DNA of 64,000 bases. Origin: Phaseolus vulgaris. Taxonomy: Eukaryota; Streptophyta; Magnoliopsida; Fabales; Fabaceae. The notes beneath the pieces are model-generated. The model had not been told where the DNA came from and did not search any database. It was given only the letters and a program-made list of their open reading frames with translations. Numbering within the stretch: the stretch's first letter is position 1; the number at the start of each line of letters is the position of its first letter. This document shows, one piece after another, positions 1 to 10,800 of this stretch. The position numbers and the translations under genes were made by a program. The stretch spans positions 36,507,309-36,571,308 of the forward strand of contig NC_023751.2 in assembly GCF_000499845.2 (NCBI RefSeq), read 5' to 3'.

Positions 1-654
1 TTATTATTATTTTCATATTATATAATTTATATTTTTATATATTATATAATTTAAAAAATTATACATAAATCATATCTCCTTTTTTTTTAAAGTGTATTTA
101 ACTTTAACAATATTTAAAAAATAAGCAATGTTTTTAATTTATCACACAAATAATTTTTAACCAAATTTATTTAAAGTTATTGTAAAAAAAATATTCATTT
201 TAATTCTTCAAATTTATAAATGATTTGCTTAAATAAAACAAAATTATATTTTGATATTATTTATAAAATAAATTTTTAATATTTTTATTTTAAAAAATAT
301 TAATTATTATTTATTTTAAAAAATATCAAATGAATTTGCTAACTAAATTGAGAATTTCAATTTAAATAAAATACACTGAAATTTTCTTAACAATTTATTT
401 AAACTAAAGTTGTAAGGACAAATTAATGGATTTAATGGATATTGTTGTCTCTATCATTAACAACTTTAACTAAAAATACCTTTTCCAATGTGAATTGCAA
501 GTAAATTTTCCTTAAAACAATATTCTCAATTATATTAACTAATTTTTTAGTTATAGAGAATAAGTTAATTAAATGTTATGAAAGTATTATAGAAAATTAA
601 TATATGTATAAAAAATGAAATTCTTAATCTGAAGAAAACACCTAAAAGCATTAC
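1..654 (-). other. AT-rich DNA, probable start of the P450 intron
   Basis: No coding region is visible. A GT donor (GTAATG on the minus strand) follows the P450 exon directly at 654-653, so this stretch would be the 5' part of that gene's intron. No P450 second exon with I-helix or heme-binding Cys coding is seen here. It either lies beyond the left edge or is lost. Confidence 0.55.
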
Positions 655-1548
655 CAGAACAAGGCCTTTGATGATTTGATCACTGTAATATTGTGGCTGC
701 GATTCCTGCAGAGTGAGAAGATGGTGTATCATGGTGTTCTCCCTCTCCTTCTTGTTGCGTTGCTCGTGAATCAGTGCATCCAAAAACGTATCGAACCTTT
801 TGTGAATACTCTTTAGCCTCTTCTCCAAGTTCTGAAAATCGAACCAACGAAGGAAGGGTAAATAATCAGCCTTGTTAGACACTCCCGCCAGCTGCAGCAA
901 CCCCTCCACCGTCTCTCTGAACTCCTTCGCCTCCTCCAAATCCTTCGCCTGAATCTCCTCCCCGTAGTATCTCTTCCCCGCCACCATCCTCATCATGCTG
1001 TTGTAAGTCATGTCGTGGAACATCGAACTCATCTCCACGCGCGCGTACTCCACGCGAGAGGCCGTCGCCAGGGCCCGCACCATCCTATCGGTTTCGTCCT
1101 TGCGGATTCCGGCGAAGGAATGGATGCGCTGCGTGGAGAGAACGTCGAGGGAGGTGATGCGGCGGAGGTTGCGCCAGAGGTCGCCGTAGGAGCAGGATCC
1201 GACGGTGCTGTAGTTGTAGAAGATGTGCTTTCCGGAGAGGGAGCGGGGTCGGTTGGCCAAGGCGACGTCGTTTTTGGTGAAACATTCTTGGAAGGCGGAG
1301 GGCGACGAAACGACGACGGCGAGACGAGAACCGAACCAGAGGGAGAAGACGTGGCCGTGCGTCTGGGACATGCGTTGGAGGAAGCGGTGGAGGGGGCGTT
1401 GGAGGAGATTGAGGTTGCCGATTATGGGAAGAGGTGGTGGACCTGGTGGAAGGTTTTTGTGCTTTGTTCTTTGCAAACAGAGTTTGAAAGTGATGAGAAG
1501 AGAAAGGAGGAAGAAGAGAAAGTATGTGAAGAAGGGAAGTGTTTCCAT
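655..1548 (-). CDS. CYP81E-like cytochrome P450, first exon only
   Basis: Exon 1 has 298 codons, starts at ATG 1548-1546 and ends at a phase-0 GT donor at 654-653. It encodes an N-terminal hydrophobic ER anchor (about residues 5-24), the proline-rich hinge PPGPPPLPIIGN (34-45) and the helix-C WxxxR motif (W125, R129) that contacts heme propionate. It continues to the FDFQNLEKRLK region and stops just before the I helix. Overall wording and the intron position match the legume CYP81E family (isoflavone 2'/3'-hydroxylases of the phytoalexin pathway), by recognition only. The oxygen-binding AGTDTS segment, the ExxR motif and the heme-Cys loop are absent, because they belong to exon 2, which is not in the window. 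Either the intron exceeds 654 bp or this is a 3'-truncated pseudogene. Open frames on the plus strand across this exon are shadows. Confidence 0.88.
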
Positions 1549-1600
1549 GGCTGGTTACTGCAGTTGGTTTGGTTGGTTAATGTTTGCATGTGAAGCAACT

Positions 1601-1608
1601 TTTTATAC
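1601..1608 (-). promoter_or_regulatory. Candidate TATA box of the P450 gene
   Basis: Minus-strand GTATAAAA, about 53 bp upstream of the ATG. This is the usual spacing for a plant gene with a short 5' leader. Confidence 0.5.
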
Positions 1609-1671
1609 AGCGATTAGGGTTGATGAATTGCTTCAACTAATTAATATTTTTGTTTTTTATTTTTCACGTGG

Positions 1672-2065
1672 ACAGTTTAAAAATTACAAATCTACAGCTA
1701 GATTTTGTTTGATTAGTACAGTGGTTAGCATCTAAGAGAATGCCTAATTAATTAATTAATTAATGATATAATGACAATCACTTACACATCAAGAATGTAT
1801 AAAACTCTTAAAGAATTGTTAAACTGTTATTTTCATTTTTTATATAAAAACATTACATTTTTCAATATTATTATTTAATATATTTTCATATAATTTAATT
1901 ATAAATTTATTTTTTATTATATATATTTATTTATAAATCTATGTAGTTATTTGTCAAAGTATCATTTTAGAAATATAGTGATTGATTGAGACGAGTGAAT
2001 AAAATTTCAATAGAAACTTTTCAAACGTTTGAAGCCACACTGTACTATGTTTGTTGAAATTCGAA

Positions 2066-2068
<3 letters not shown>
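1672..2068. repeat. P450-upstream repeat, most diverged copy
   Basis: Segments here (TTTAAAAATTACAAATCTAC, CTAGATTTTG, GTTTGAAGCCACA) recur in the same order and orientation at about 3690-3935 and 6310-6553. This copy lies directly upstream of the minus-strand P450, so the shared sequence is probably old P450 5'-flanking DNA (inference). Confidence 0.5.

Positions 2069-2098
<30 letters not shown>
2068..2098. repeat. (AAT)n microsatellite
   Basis: About ten uninterrupted ATA/AAT triplets. Confidence 0.9.
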
Positions 2099-2099
<1 letters not shown>

Positions 2100-2102
<3 letters not shown>

Positions 2103-3107
2103 CTCACTAAAATTTAAAGTAACTATCAATGACAAATTACAATGACTTTGAACTTCATTGTAGCATTCACCTACTAATATAGGTTGAAATTCACTGTAAC
2201 ATATGTGTTAATAGTTTCATTTGAACTTTACACCTAAATTATAAATCTCAAATTGTTTTTAAATGAAAATATTTTTAGAACTACTTTTAGATGTATTTTT
2301 AAACAAGAATATTTTTCGGGATTATTTATACTTTTATTGAAACCAGACGTCTTATCCAAATTTTGTACATTGAACAGTTAGTTTACTTTTTTCCTTTAAA
2401 ATATTATTTTAATTTGATTTATAAATCTCAAATTACTATTTTTTTACTTAGTTGTACACTATTTTGTTTAATAATTAATATCTTTCAATAGCCAATTCAT
2501 TTATTTAATTTCAAAAAAAAATTAAAAAATTATTGTTAATTAAAATCAACCTTATATGATATAATTAAGTTATTAATGTAAATAATACGATTCATATGTT
2601 GAAACATTTATTTATATAATTTATATATTTAAAAATATTTCATTATTAATTTGAATTATATTACCTTGAGTAACATATTAATAAAATATTTTTTTCACAG
2701 TGACTTTTCTAGGTTTGAAGTCAACTCTGTCTAAATTGAATATTGAAAAATCAAATAAACACAATAATTGACACATGATCCCATCAAAAACACCAAACTC
2801 AGCTAGTATTTTTTGACTTTAAGAACAAATATGAGAAGATAAAGTGGAAGAAAATATAAGTTAAATAAGAGTGTTCATGAAGATAACATATTATAATAAA
2901 TATTCTTTGTTGCCTATTTCTAGAAATACCAAACACTGTGTTGATAAACATCAAAGCCATGTTCACCGAACGAATCGAAATAAATGATGAAGAAATATAT
3001 GTAGTAGCATATGTATCTGCAGAAAATATATTATATATACCTATGATGCATGAAAATTAGTAATCAAATTGCAAGAATAATATAAGAGAATAAACAAAAC
3101 CACAATC
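2100..3107. other. Intergenic, nothing recognised
   Basis: AT-rich sequence with no supported gene, RNA or intact repeat. Confidence 0.5.
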
Positions 3108-3395
3108 AAATATCAATTAATTTTAAAAATAAAAAATAATTAGTTGCTATAATGATTAAATTAGATATCATTTTAAAAATTAAAAAATTGGTTTCTAAAT
3201 TAGTTTCTATTATCTCTAAATTGGTATCTAATTAGTTATCAAGTTTTTCTACTAAATTTAGAATCTAAATAATTAGTGGCTAATTAGATACTAATTTAGA
3301 AACTATTTAACAATAATATAAAATAATTTAGAAATCAATTTATTTATTCTAAAATAATCTTTAGCCACTATTTATGACTAAATAATAAACACCCA
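3108..3395. mobile_element. Eroded CACTA-type hairpin MITE
   Basis: Contains inverted arms built from the family phrases AATAATTAGTTGCTATAATG, GGTTTCTAAATTAGTTTCTA and GATACTAATTTAGAAAC. Termini are degraded and no target duplication is visible. Confidence 0.6.
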
Positions 3396-3529
3396 AAAAA
3401 AATTTACTAAAACACTAAAAGATAAACCATTAATAGAGAGTGAGATACTTACTCTCCTGATTGGGATATATTTTGAAGGAAAAACATAACAATTAGGATT
3501 CAAATTTGACTTATATATAAAGTTGAATG

Positions 3530-3935
3530 CTTGAAAAAATGTTACTTTTCATCATTTTATTTAATTTGAACAATATTTCTTTCAGTAAAAAATTATTATG
3601 ATATTTAAAAAGCAAAAGACTAACTAATTGATTATTTTTTTAAGATATCATCAGTTATTCAATAATTAAATGAAAATAAAAATAAAAAAGATAGTGGTAT
3701 TTAAAAATTACAAGTCTACTGCTAGATTTTTTTTTAATTAGTAAGCATTTACGAAAATATATTGATTGAGAAGGGTGAACAAATTTGAAATAAAATATTT
3801 TCGAAAGTTTGAAGCCACAATATGCTGTTTATCGTAATTCAAAATATAATAATATGAAATTTAAAATCGAAAAGTCATCGCTTGTCTTTCGGTTTTTACA
3901 ATAAAATTCAATGTTGCTTATGTAAGTTACTTCGT
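3530..3935. repeat. 0.4-kb direct repeat, copy A
   Basis: Matches 6143-6553 along its length in direct orientation. Shared phrases include ATGTTACTTTTCATC, TATTTAAAAAGCAAAAGACT and AAGTCATCGCTTGTCTTTCG. The two copies bracket the Ty3/gypsy relic, and the 3' half also resembles 1672-2068 upstream of the P450. Confidence 0.75.
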
Positions 3936-4133
3936 GTCCAACTTATTTAACAAACATTAAAGGTTTTCCTAAAAGAAGTTACAAGAGAAGGGATATTGAT
4001 AACGATATTGCTTTGTTTTTAGAAGGTTGTATTTAACTCGACATATCATCGTACTTTCTTTTGTGAAATTGATAAGACATTCGTCGTAAGGCCTCAATTG
4101 ATTATGAGAAATTTGTAAGCCCACAAATGTTTC

Positions 4134-5665
4134 CTAAAACATTATGTTAGTTAAGTTTTCTTGATCGATGAGGACTATGTGTACGTTTCGTCTCATAGTG
4201 ATGACTGATATCATCACAGGGCCGTCTATGTGGGGGTACACGTCTTTCGAATTGGCCGATGTGAAACAGAGAAAAAAAACTGAAGATTGCTTGGACTTGT
4301 TTGTGTCCAGGGACATCACACTTCGGGAATAGCGTTTTCGGCTAGATATTGAACTGCCTCCTCCAGAGAAACCTCCCGCGATGGTATTCAGATCACCGGG
4401 ACCGGGGCCTTATGATTTAGTTCTTGGGGTGTGGCTTCCCTCTTTGGTTCCTATTGGTCGTTGTCGATGTACTTAGTCAAGAAACCCTCCTTGACCATCT
4501 TCGAGAGTTGACAGGTTAGGGTGAGGCATCATTCAACATCGTGACCCCGTGCCCTCTAGAACTAGCACCAGTCCTCTTTTTGTGATTCCAACAACCGATC
4601 TGTCTTCTTTGGAAAATTTAGCTTATCTATTATGTCATCTTTGGCTATAAGCACCTTGTAGGACACTCAAAACTTCAGTCTGAATATATTTTCTTCGTTA
4701 TCATGACTTTTTACCTCAAATCTCTTTACGAGGTATGGGATGTACCTTTGGTTAGACCTTCTACTCGTGGACACATCCTCACTCTTCCATGAACACTCTC
4801 TTTGTACCTCGGTTGTTTTGACCGCGAAGTGCCATTCTGCCATTCTTCTTAAGTATGGCTTCTTCTGCCTCAATATGGGCTGTTGTTCGCTCCCTCTACT
4901 TAACATCGAAAAGATCGGGCAACCGCGAAGGGTCGACTTTATTAGCTGAGAATTGTTCCTTAAATATCCTCGAGAACTATGGGAAAGAAGTGATATGGTC
5001 ATCAGGTATCCCACTAAACCAATGGAGAACGATTCTTATAAACGTGCCCATGAGCATCTTGCATCGAATGATGTCTAACCCACCCGAGATGATCATTTGA
5101 GCCCTAAATGCTTTTAAATGGCTCTCAGGATCTTCCACGTCAGAAAAAGGGGATAATCTTAAGCGTGATGTAGTAAGGCGGTATGGGTTCTTCCATGATT
5201 TGTTGCAAGAATGGTTTGAGGTCATCCCTTGAGGACATGTCCGAGGAATGTGCTCGAACATGACGTCAACCATGTATGTGCATGTTTCTTCGCAATTCCT
5301 CATTGGTTGTGCGTAACTCCTCGTTAGCTTCGGCGTGTTCTTCCTTGGTTCTCTAGGAGGCCTCTATTTCCTCCATGAGGCGTGCTTGATGAAGTCGCGT
5401 TTCCTCTTGGAGGCGATCTAGCCATTCCTGCTCAGCTCGGGCTTTTTCCTGAATTTGCTCTTGCTCTTTTTGATGCTCTTCATTTGCCTGCTATAGAGCT
5501 CTCATGGTCTCCATTATTTGTTGCAAAGCTGGGATCTCGTCCCCTTAGGCACTTGCACTCATTGTCCAGTGTTCCTCATTGCGTCAAGTTACTCGATGCT
5601 TTGCGTTTCAGCGTTTAAAGCGTTAGTGGGATCAGTTTTTATCGGGTCCCATAGTGGACACCAAA
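4134..5665 (-). pseudogene. Decayed Ty3/gypsy (Tat-type) gag-protease fragment
   Basis: Read on the minus strand from 5' to 3', the pieces are as follows. First is an acidic coiled-coil N-terminus (about 5370-5540, with QARLMEEIEAS). Next is a retrotransposon gag core (about 4977-5180, with HLKAFRAQM and WFSGIPDDHITSF). Then comes a degenerate CCHC-like segment near 4480-4560 (GHDVE, CLTL). Last is an aspartic-protease-like segment at 4134-4260 (VYPHIDGPVMISV, VLIDQ). Several frameshifts and stops separate them, so nothing is translatable as a whole. No reverse transcriptase follows downstream, so the element is 3'-truncated. The Tat/Ogre-type assignment rests on recognised motifs. Confidence 0.75.
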
Positions 5666-5761
5666 TGTTCTTGTCGACTGACCTAGATCAGGTCCTGTAG
5701 GTGGATTCTGGGCCTTCCTTTTGCTGCTTTGAGATGCTTTCAGTGAGGGGAGCTCCAACAA
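5650..5761 (-). mobile_element. LTR end and primer-binding site of the gypsy relic
   Basis: On the minus strand a sequence ending GTCGACAAGAACA is followed by TTTGGTGTCCACTATGGGAC. This resembles the plant Ty3/gypsy junction in which the LTR 3' end is followed by a TTTGGCGCCCACCGTGGG-type primer site. Only about 95 bp of LTR-like sequence (from TGTTGGAGCTCC) remains. Confidence 0.5.
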
Positions 5762-6094
5762 GCATAAAGATATTTTGTTAATATGTCATCTTTATTTTAG
5801 GGATGCAGATAAAACATTATCTCTAACTGTTTTTTCATTATCTAACTGTTTATTTTCGTTGGTTCCAAAGTAAATGCCTATGCCTAACTGATTCAATTAT
5901 TGATTCATTTATTTTTATTTGTTGTTACTTTTTTAAATATATTTTTCCAGCGGTTTTGGACCGACTTCTTCCGCATCATTGAACTTATTATTGTTATGAG
6001 CCGAACTAAATATTTACCTTCCTATACTAGTCATGCAAGAGTAATGTACTTATGTGTTATGTGTTCAGATGGACTCAAACACATCCAACTATTA

Positions 6095-6131
<37 letters not shown>

Positions 6132-6142
6132 TGAATTTGAAT
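5762..6142. other. Intergenic with (AT)n tract
   Basis: No gene is recognised. An (AT)n microsatellite occupies about 6099-6126. Confidence 0.6.
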
Positions 6143-6553
6143 AGTTATAAAATTGAAAAAATGTTACTTTTCATCCTTTTATTTAATTTGAATATTGTTT
6201 TCAGGAAAGATATAATGATATTTAAAAAGCAAAAGACTTACTAAGTGATTGTTTTTTTTAAGATATCAGTTATTAAATAATTAAATGAAAAAAAATAAAA
6301 ATAAAAATAGACAGTGGTATTTAAAAATTACAAGTCAACTGCTAGATTTTTGTTAATTAGTAAGCATTTAAGAAAATATAATGATGGAGAAGGGTGAATA
6401 AATTTTCAATAAAATATTTTCCAAAGTTTGAAGCCACAATGTGCCGAGCATCGTAATTCAAAATATAATAATATGAAATTCAAAAGTCCCCATCAAAAAG
6501 TCATCGCTTGTCTTTCGGCTTTTACAATAAAATTCAATGTTGCTTATGCAAGC
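6143..6553. repeat. 0.4-kb direct repeat, copy B
   Basis: Second copy of the repeat at 3530-3935 with the same order and orientation. It is slightly closer to the consensus in places. Confidence 0.75.
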
Positions 6554-6869
6554 ATTGAGCACAAATAAAAGGGTTTTTTTAGTTAGAGTTTATGTTATTC
6601 TTTTGCCAAACAGAAAAAATGTAAGAGAAAAATAATTGAATGAAAAACAAAATAAGTAGGTAAGAAATAGAGTAGAAATATTATTTTCTTAAAAGAGAAA
6701 TAAATTTTCTGTTGTAATATTATTTTATTTAATTATTATGTTTATTGTTATTTTATTAAAAAATTCCAATTTATTATGTTGTGATTCCTTATAATCGATT
6801 ATAAGAATATATTAACATTATAGTGTGTGTGGTGCGTGAGCGGGGAGGGGCTATCTTATGTGAAATTGA
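6554..6869. other. Intergenic, nothing recognised
   Basis: AT-rich sequence between the repeat and the hAT element. No supported feature. Confidence 0.5.
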
Positions 6870-6877
6870 GGAGAAAA

Positions 6878-7512
6878 TAGGGGTGGCAAAGCGGGCCAGT
6901 CCGTCTCGCATTGGTCCGTTCCGTGCTTGGTCTGCAAAAATACGAGTTGGGTTGGCTCGTCCCGCAAAGTTATTGCGGGCTAGAATTCTCAACCTGCCCC
7001 GCATAAGAGCTGGTGTGCGGGTTTGCGGGCCAGCTCGCATTTTTTTTTTTTTTATAAATTAAATATTTTTTTTTACATCTTGTTCTTAAAATTAAACCTA
7101 TATATTTGTTACTATCAAACCTAAATTCTTTTTCTTCCTTTTCAAACATAATCAAACATCAAAACATTAAACATTAAGATAAATATCAAATATCACAATT
7201 CTTCCACTTTCAAAACATTAAAAATACCTAATTCCAAAACATTAAACATAAACATTAATTAAAAAAACATTAAACAATTGTGTTTCTTTCTTTGAAATTT
7301 TGTGAAAACCTAATTGCATTGTCTTGTTGCTGCTAAGTGCCAATTTTTTTTTTTCTTGAGGGTTAGCGAGCCAGTCCGCCCCACCCCGCTGCTGGCCCGC
7401 GCACGTTGCGGGCTAATGCGGGCCGGGCTTATGCGGGTTGAAAAGGTCAGTCCGTCCTGCGTTTTTTAGCAGCGGGCCGGCCCGCACAGCCCGCCCCGCT
7501 TTGTCATCCCTA
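6878..7512. mobile_element. Non-autonomous hAT element with GC-rich ends
   Basis: Terminal inverted repeats run from TAGGGGTGGCAAAGCGGGC at the left to the complementary CCCGCTTTGTCATCCCTA at the right. A perfect 8-bp target duplication, GGAGAAAA, flanks the element at 6870-6877 and 7513-7520. Eight-base duplications are the hAT hallmark. The outer 150 bp on each side carry many GCGGGC/GCCCGC subterminal motifs, and the centre is AT-rich. No transposase is present. Confidence 0.9.
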
Positions 7513-7865
7513 GGAGAAAATAACATTAAATATTTTAAAATAAAAACATCAAGTTTAATTATTTAACTGAATATTTTTAAAAAAATGAGGATTAAAATTT
7601 GAGTAAAATAAAAAAAATAGAAAATCGCATGTAAAGAATTAAAAAGAGATTAAAATTATAATCTTATAAAAAATAACTGAATAGTAACTTCGCATAACAT
7701 TTTGAAAATTTTAACATAGTTCGAAACCAAGACCAGAACGAAAAGGGTTTCAGAGAGTCGAAGCTGCAAACTTATTTCGCCGCTCAAAATCGGTGGTAAC
7801 GGTATTCTCCGTCACTCCCAAACCCAATACACCGGCAACAACGTGTTTCCTCTTCCGACGCATAT

Positions 7866-10800
7866 ATGGCAGCGGCACGAGGTTATTCTATTCGTTCCAA
7901 TCGCATTCACCTTTATGTTTGTTTATCCCAATTCATGGTTAATTATTGATGATAATGGAGTGATTGTGTATTTTGTGACAGAGCTTCCGGGGTTTTACTT
8001 TGATCCTGTGAAGAACAGATATTTCCCCATCAAAGGCCCCATTCCTGGCTCTTCTTCCACGCACAAGAACCCTACTCCCAAGGCACCACAAACCCCTTCC
8101 AATAAGGTATTTATAATGTCTGTGATACCTTAATAATGTATTGTATGTCTTATTAGGGTTATGCTTGAGTACTTGCAAATTTAACTTTAAATGTGACTGA
8201 TTTTAGTTACAGCAGAGTGGTAGGAAGCTTAGAAACAGAACCTTGTCCAAGCTGCTTCAGGCTAGGGAGTTGGATGGTCACCGTGTCGTTTACTCTCATA
8301 ATTGCAAATGTAACTTTGCCGAGGAATGCGGGAAAATTCAAGCATCTAAACCTGTGGTGCGAATGATTTTGGCTTCATTTTTTTTCTCTGTGGTTCAGCC
8401 TTCCGAGTTTTGAATCAAATCTAAAGATTGAAATTGCAGGTCTGGAGATACCGGGGAACTGATAAGTTGGGTGTTTGTGCTTTGGAACACTTGCGCGTTG
8501 ATGTGCAGACGTTGCAGGGGCAAACGGAAACTGATGTTTTGTTGACGGGCAGCATAAATGGCTCCTTGAGGTAACTTCTGTTTGTGTTTGTGCGCATTTT
8601 ATGATTTCTTGTTGTGCTTGCTTTGCATCATGTAATGTAATGTAATTACATGATTGGGAGAATCTCTATTCTTTAACTGATATCAATTTCCCTGAATATT
8701 TTATCAGGACTTTGATGATCCTGTTAACTCATTGGGCCACACTGGTTGCATTTGAACCTAGATGTTGATTGTTCCTTGTTTGATTCTTGTTCACATTCAT
8801 GCATAATGTGGATTACTGTCTGCAAGTTGATTGTGAAATTTTTATTTGCAGTTTTTCTGAAGTTGGAGGGGCTGGGCAATATTTTGATGACGGGACAAAA
8901 TGGAGAGCAGATTGTGTGATGAATTATGTTAAAGGGAAAACATTTGAGCACAGTGAAGTGCATAAGCCAGTTTTCAGACCTAATCGAGCTGCATTGCTTA
9001 TGCCCTCTAGAATATCTTGTATACGGTTGGGTCCAAAGTGCTCTCCTCACGTAGCGAGTGATGGTTCCGTTGCAGGACGTGTTTTGTATCCTTTTGATTT
9101 ATTTTTTTGGTTATTCCTCTGTGAGCATTATATAGTAATGTGACTATATATGGTTAAAATTAGAACGTAACTTATAATCTTGATCATCCATGTAACATTG
9201 GATTACCAAGATTAGCTGTAAGCATGGTTATCAAACTCACATTGTAACTCGAAAAATTGTTTGAGTTTACGTTGCCACACCCATTGGCTGAGTTGACTTG
9301 GAAGCAAACTCGTTTTTGGAGTAGGATCGGTAGACTCGCCGTGAACTTGGTGAACTCTGCTAAACTCGTGAGCTTGCAACCAAGTTAATGAATCTAGAGG
9401 TTTTTATAACCCAAAATGATGTAGTTTCCTATGTGGAAATAAATAAAACTCACCTCAATTCGTTCTTTTCCTCCATTGCTGCTCGTGATTAGGGTTCCTT
9501 GTTTGCTGTCGCTGGTCGCTACCTGTCATTCGCTGTGCCGTGGTTGTCTCTGCTCTCCGTGTTGTCATTCTCTTTGTTCGTTGTGGCATAATTCTTTGTT
9601 CCTCATGCCATCGTTGTTGCCGTCGCATGAAATTGTTTTGGTCGTTCGTTGCACTGTCGTTGTGTGGTGGTGCATCATTGTTTGTGCTTGTGGTCTGTTG
9701 TGTTATTGTGGTCGTGCTCCGTTGTCCGGTAGGTAAGATAATTTTTTTTAATCTTACATTGGAGATGATTTTAAAGGGGTATGGAATAATGTTTTTAAAT
9801 TTTTAATTGTAAATTAGAATTAGGGCATGCATGGGATCAAATTAGGGTTTTTTAGTTTTGTTTTTTATTATAGAAAATTCTGTTTTTTAAAGTATGTCTA
9901 GGAGTGGATAAAGTTCAACCGAGGGTAATCCAAGTGCATTCTTATCTATTAAAAGTAGAAGTAAAAATGCTCCAAGAAATAGGTCAGACATTGGATGAAA
10001 GCACGATTATAGATATTAATGGCAATGATAGAAAAGTGAAATGTAATTATTGTTCAAAGATTGTGAGTAGAGGGATATTTAGATTCAAGCATCATCTTGT
10101 TGGAACTAGAAAGGATTTTGAACCTTGTGCTTCTATTTCAGAAGAAATAAAAATTCTGATGATAAAAGTTGTTGCAGAAGCTAAGGAAGCTTCATCAAAG
10201 AAAAGAAGCTTCTATTTGTATAAATTATTATTTTTCATATGAAGTAAAGTTTTACGAGTTTACGGAGCTTTCACGAGTTTAGGTAAACTCTTGAGTTTGA
10301 TAACCTTGGCTATAAGGTATTCAATATGTTAAATCCTATCATCTTATTGGGATAATGTATTCCATTTATTTTTATTAAAATTGATCTTCAATTGAAAGAT
10401 CTTAACATGAAAATAGATTTACTACACTGGGGTCAGAAACATCAGGTGGATCACTTTACACTCTTGGTCTTGTTGAACCTTTGAATCTTGGACCAGGTAT
10501 ACTGAACACATGGAGCGGACTTGAGGAAATTGCTTCTTTCAAATGTACTCTTTGGACAGCAGAATATGATTATAATAGACATCGGGCTGTAATTGGTAAG
10601 TTACATGTTCCTCTTTATTTTTTCTCACACATATACACGGACACATGTATTATGCCACATAATGTTAAATTTAGATACAGATACTATTAGTGTTAATTTT
10701 TGGCCTTTCCACTTTGTTACGTTTTATGTTCCCTCAGTAGCACTTTCCTATATTAATTGCAAGTTTCCAACCCAGTTGAGTTTTTTATTATAACCAAACC

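Noticed and set aside
1015..1735. Plus-strand open frames over the P450 exon
   Set aside because: Antisense shadows of a well-matched P450 exon; their peptides have no recognisable domains.
4667..5618. Host genes from several overlapping open frames on both strands
   Set aside because: The minus-strand pieces match retrotransposon gag in broken frames; the plus-strand frames are their shadows.
9476..9806. Open frames rich in Cys and Val
   Set aside because: They lie in low-complexity sequence of the hAT element before its BED fragment and resemble no protein.
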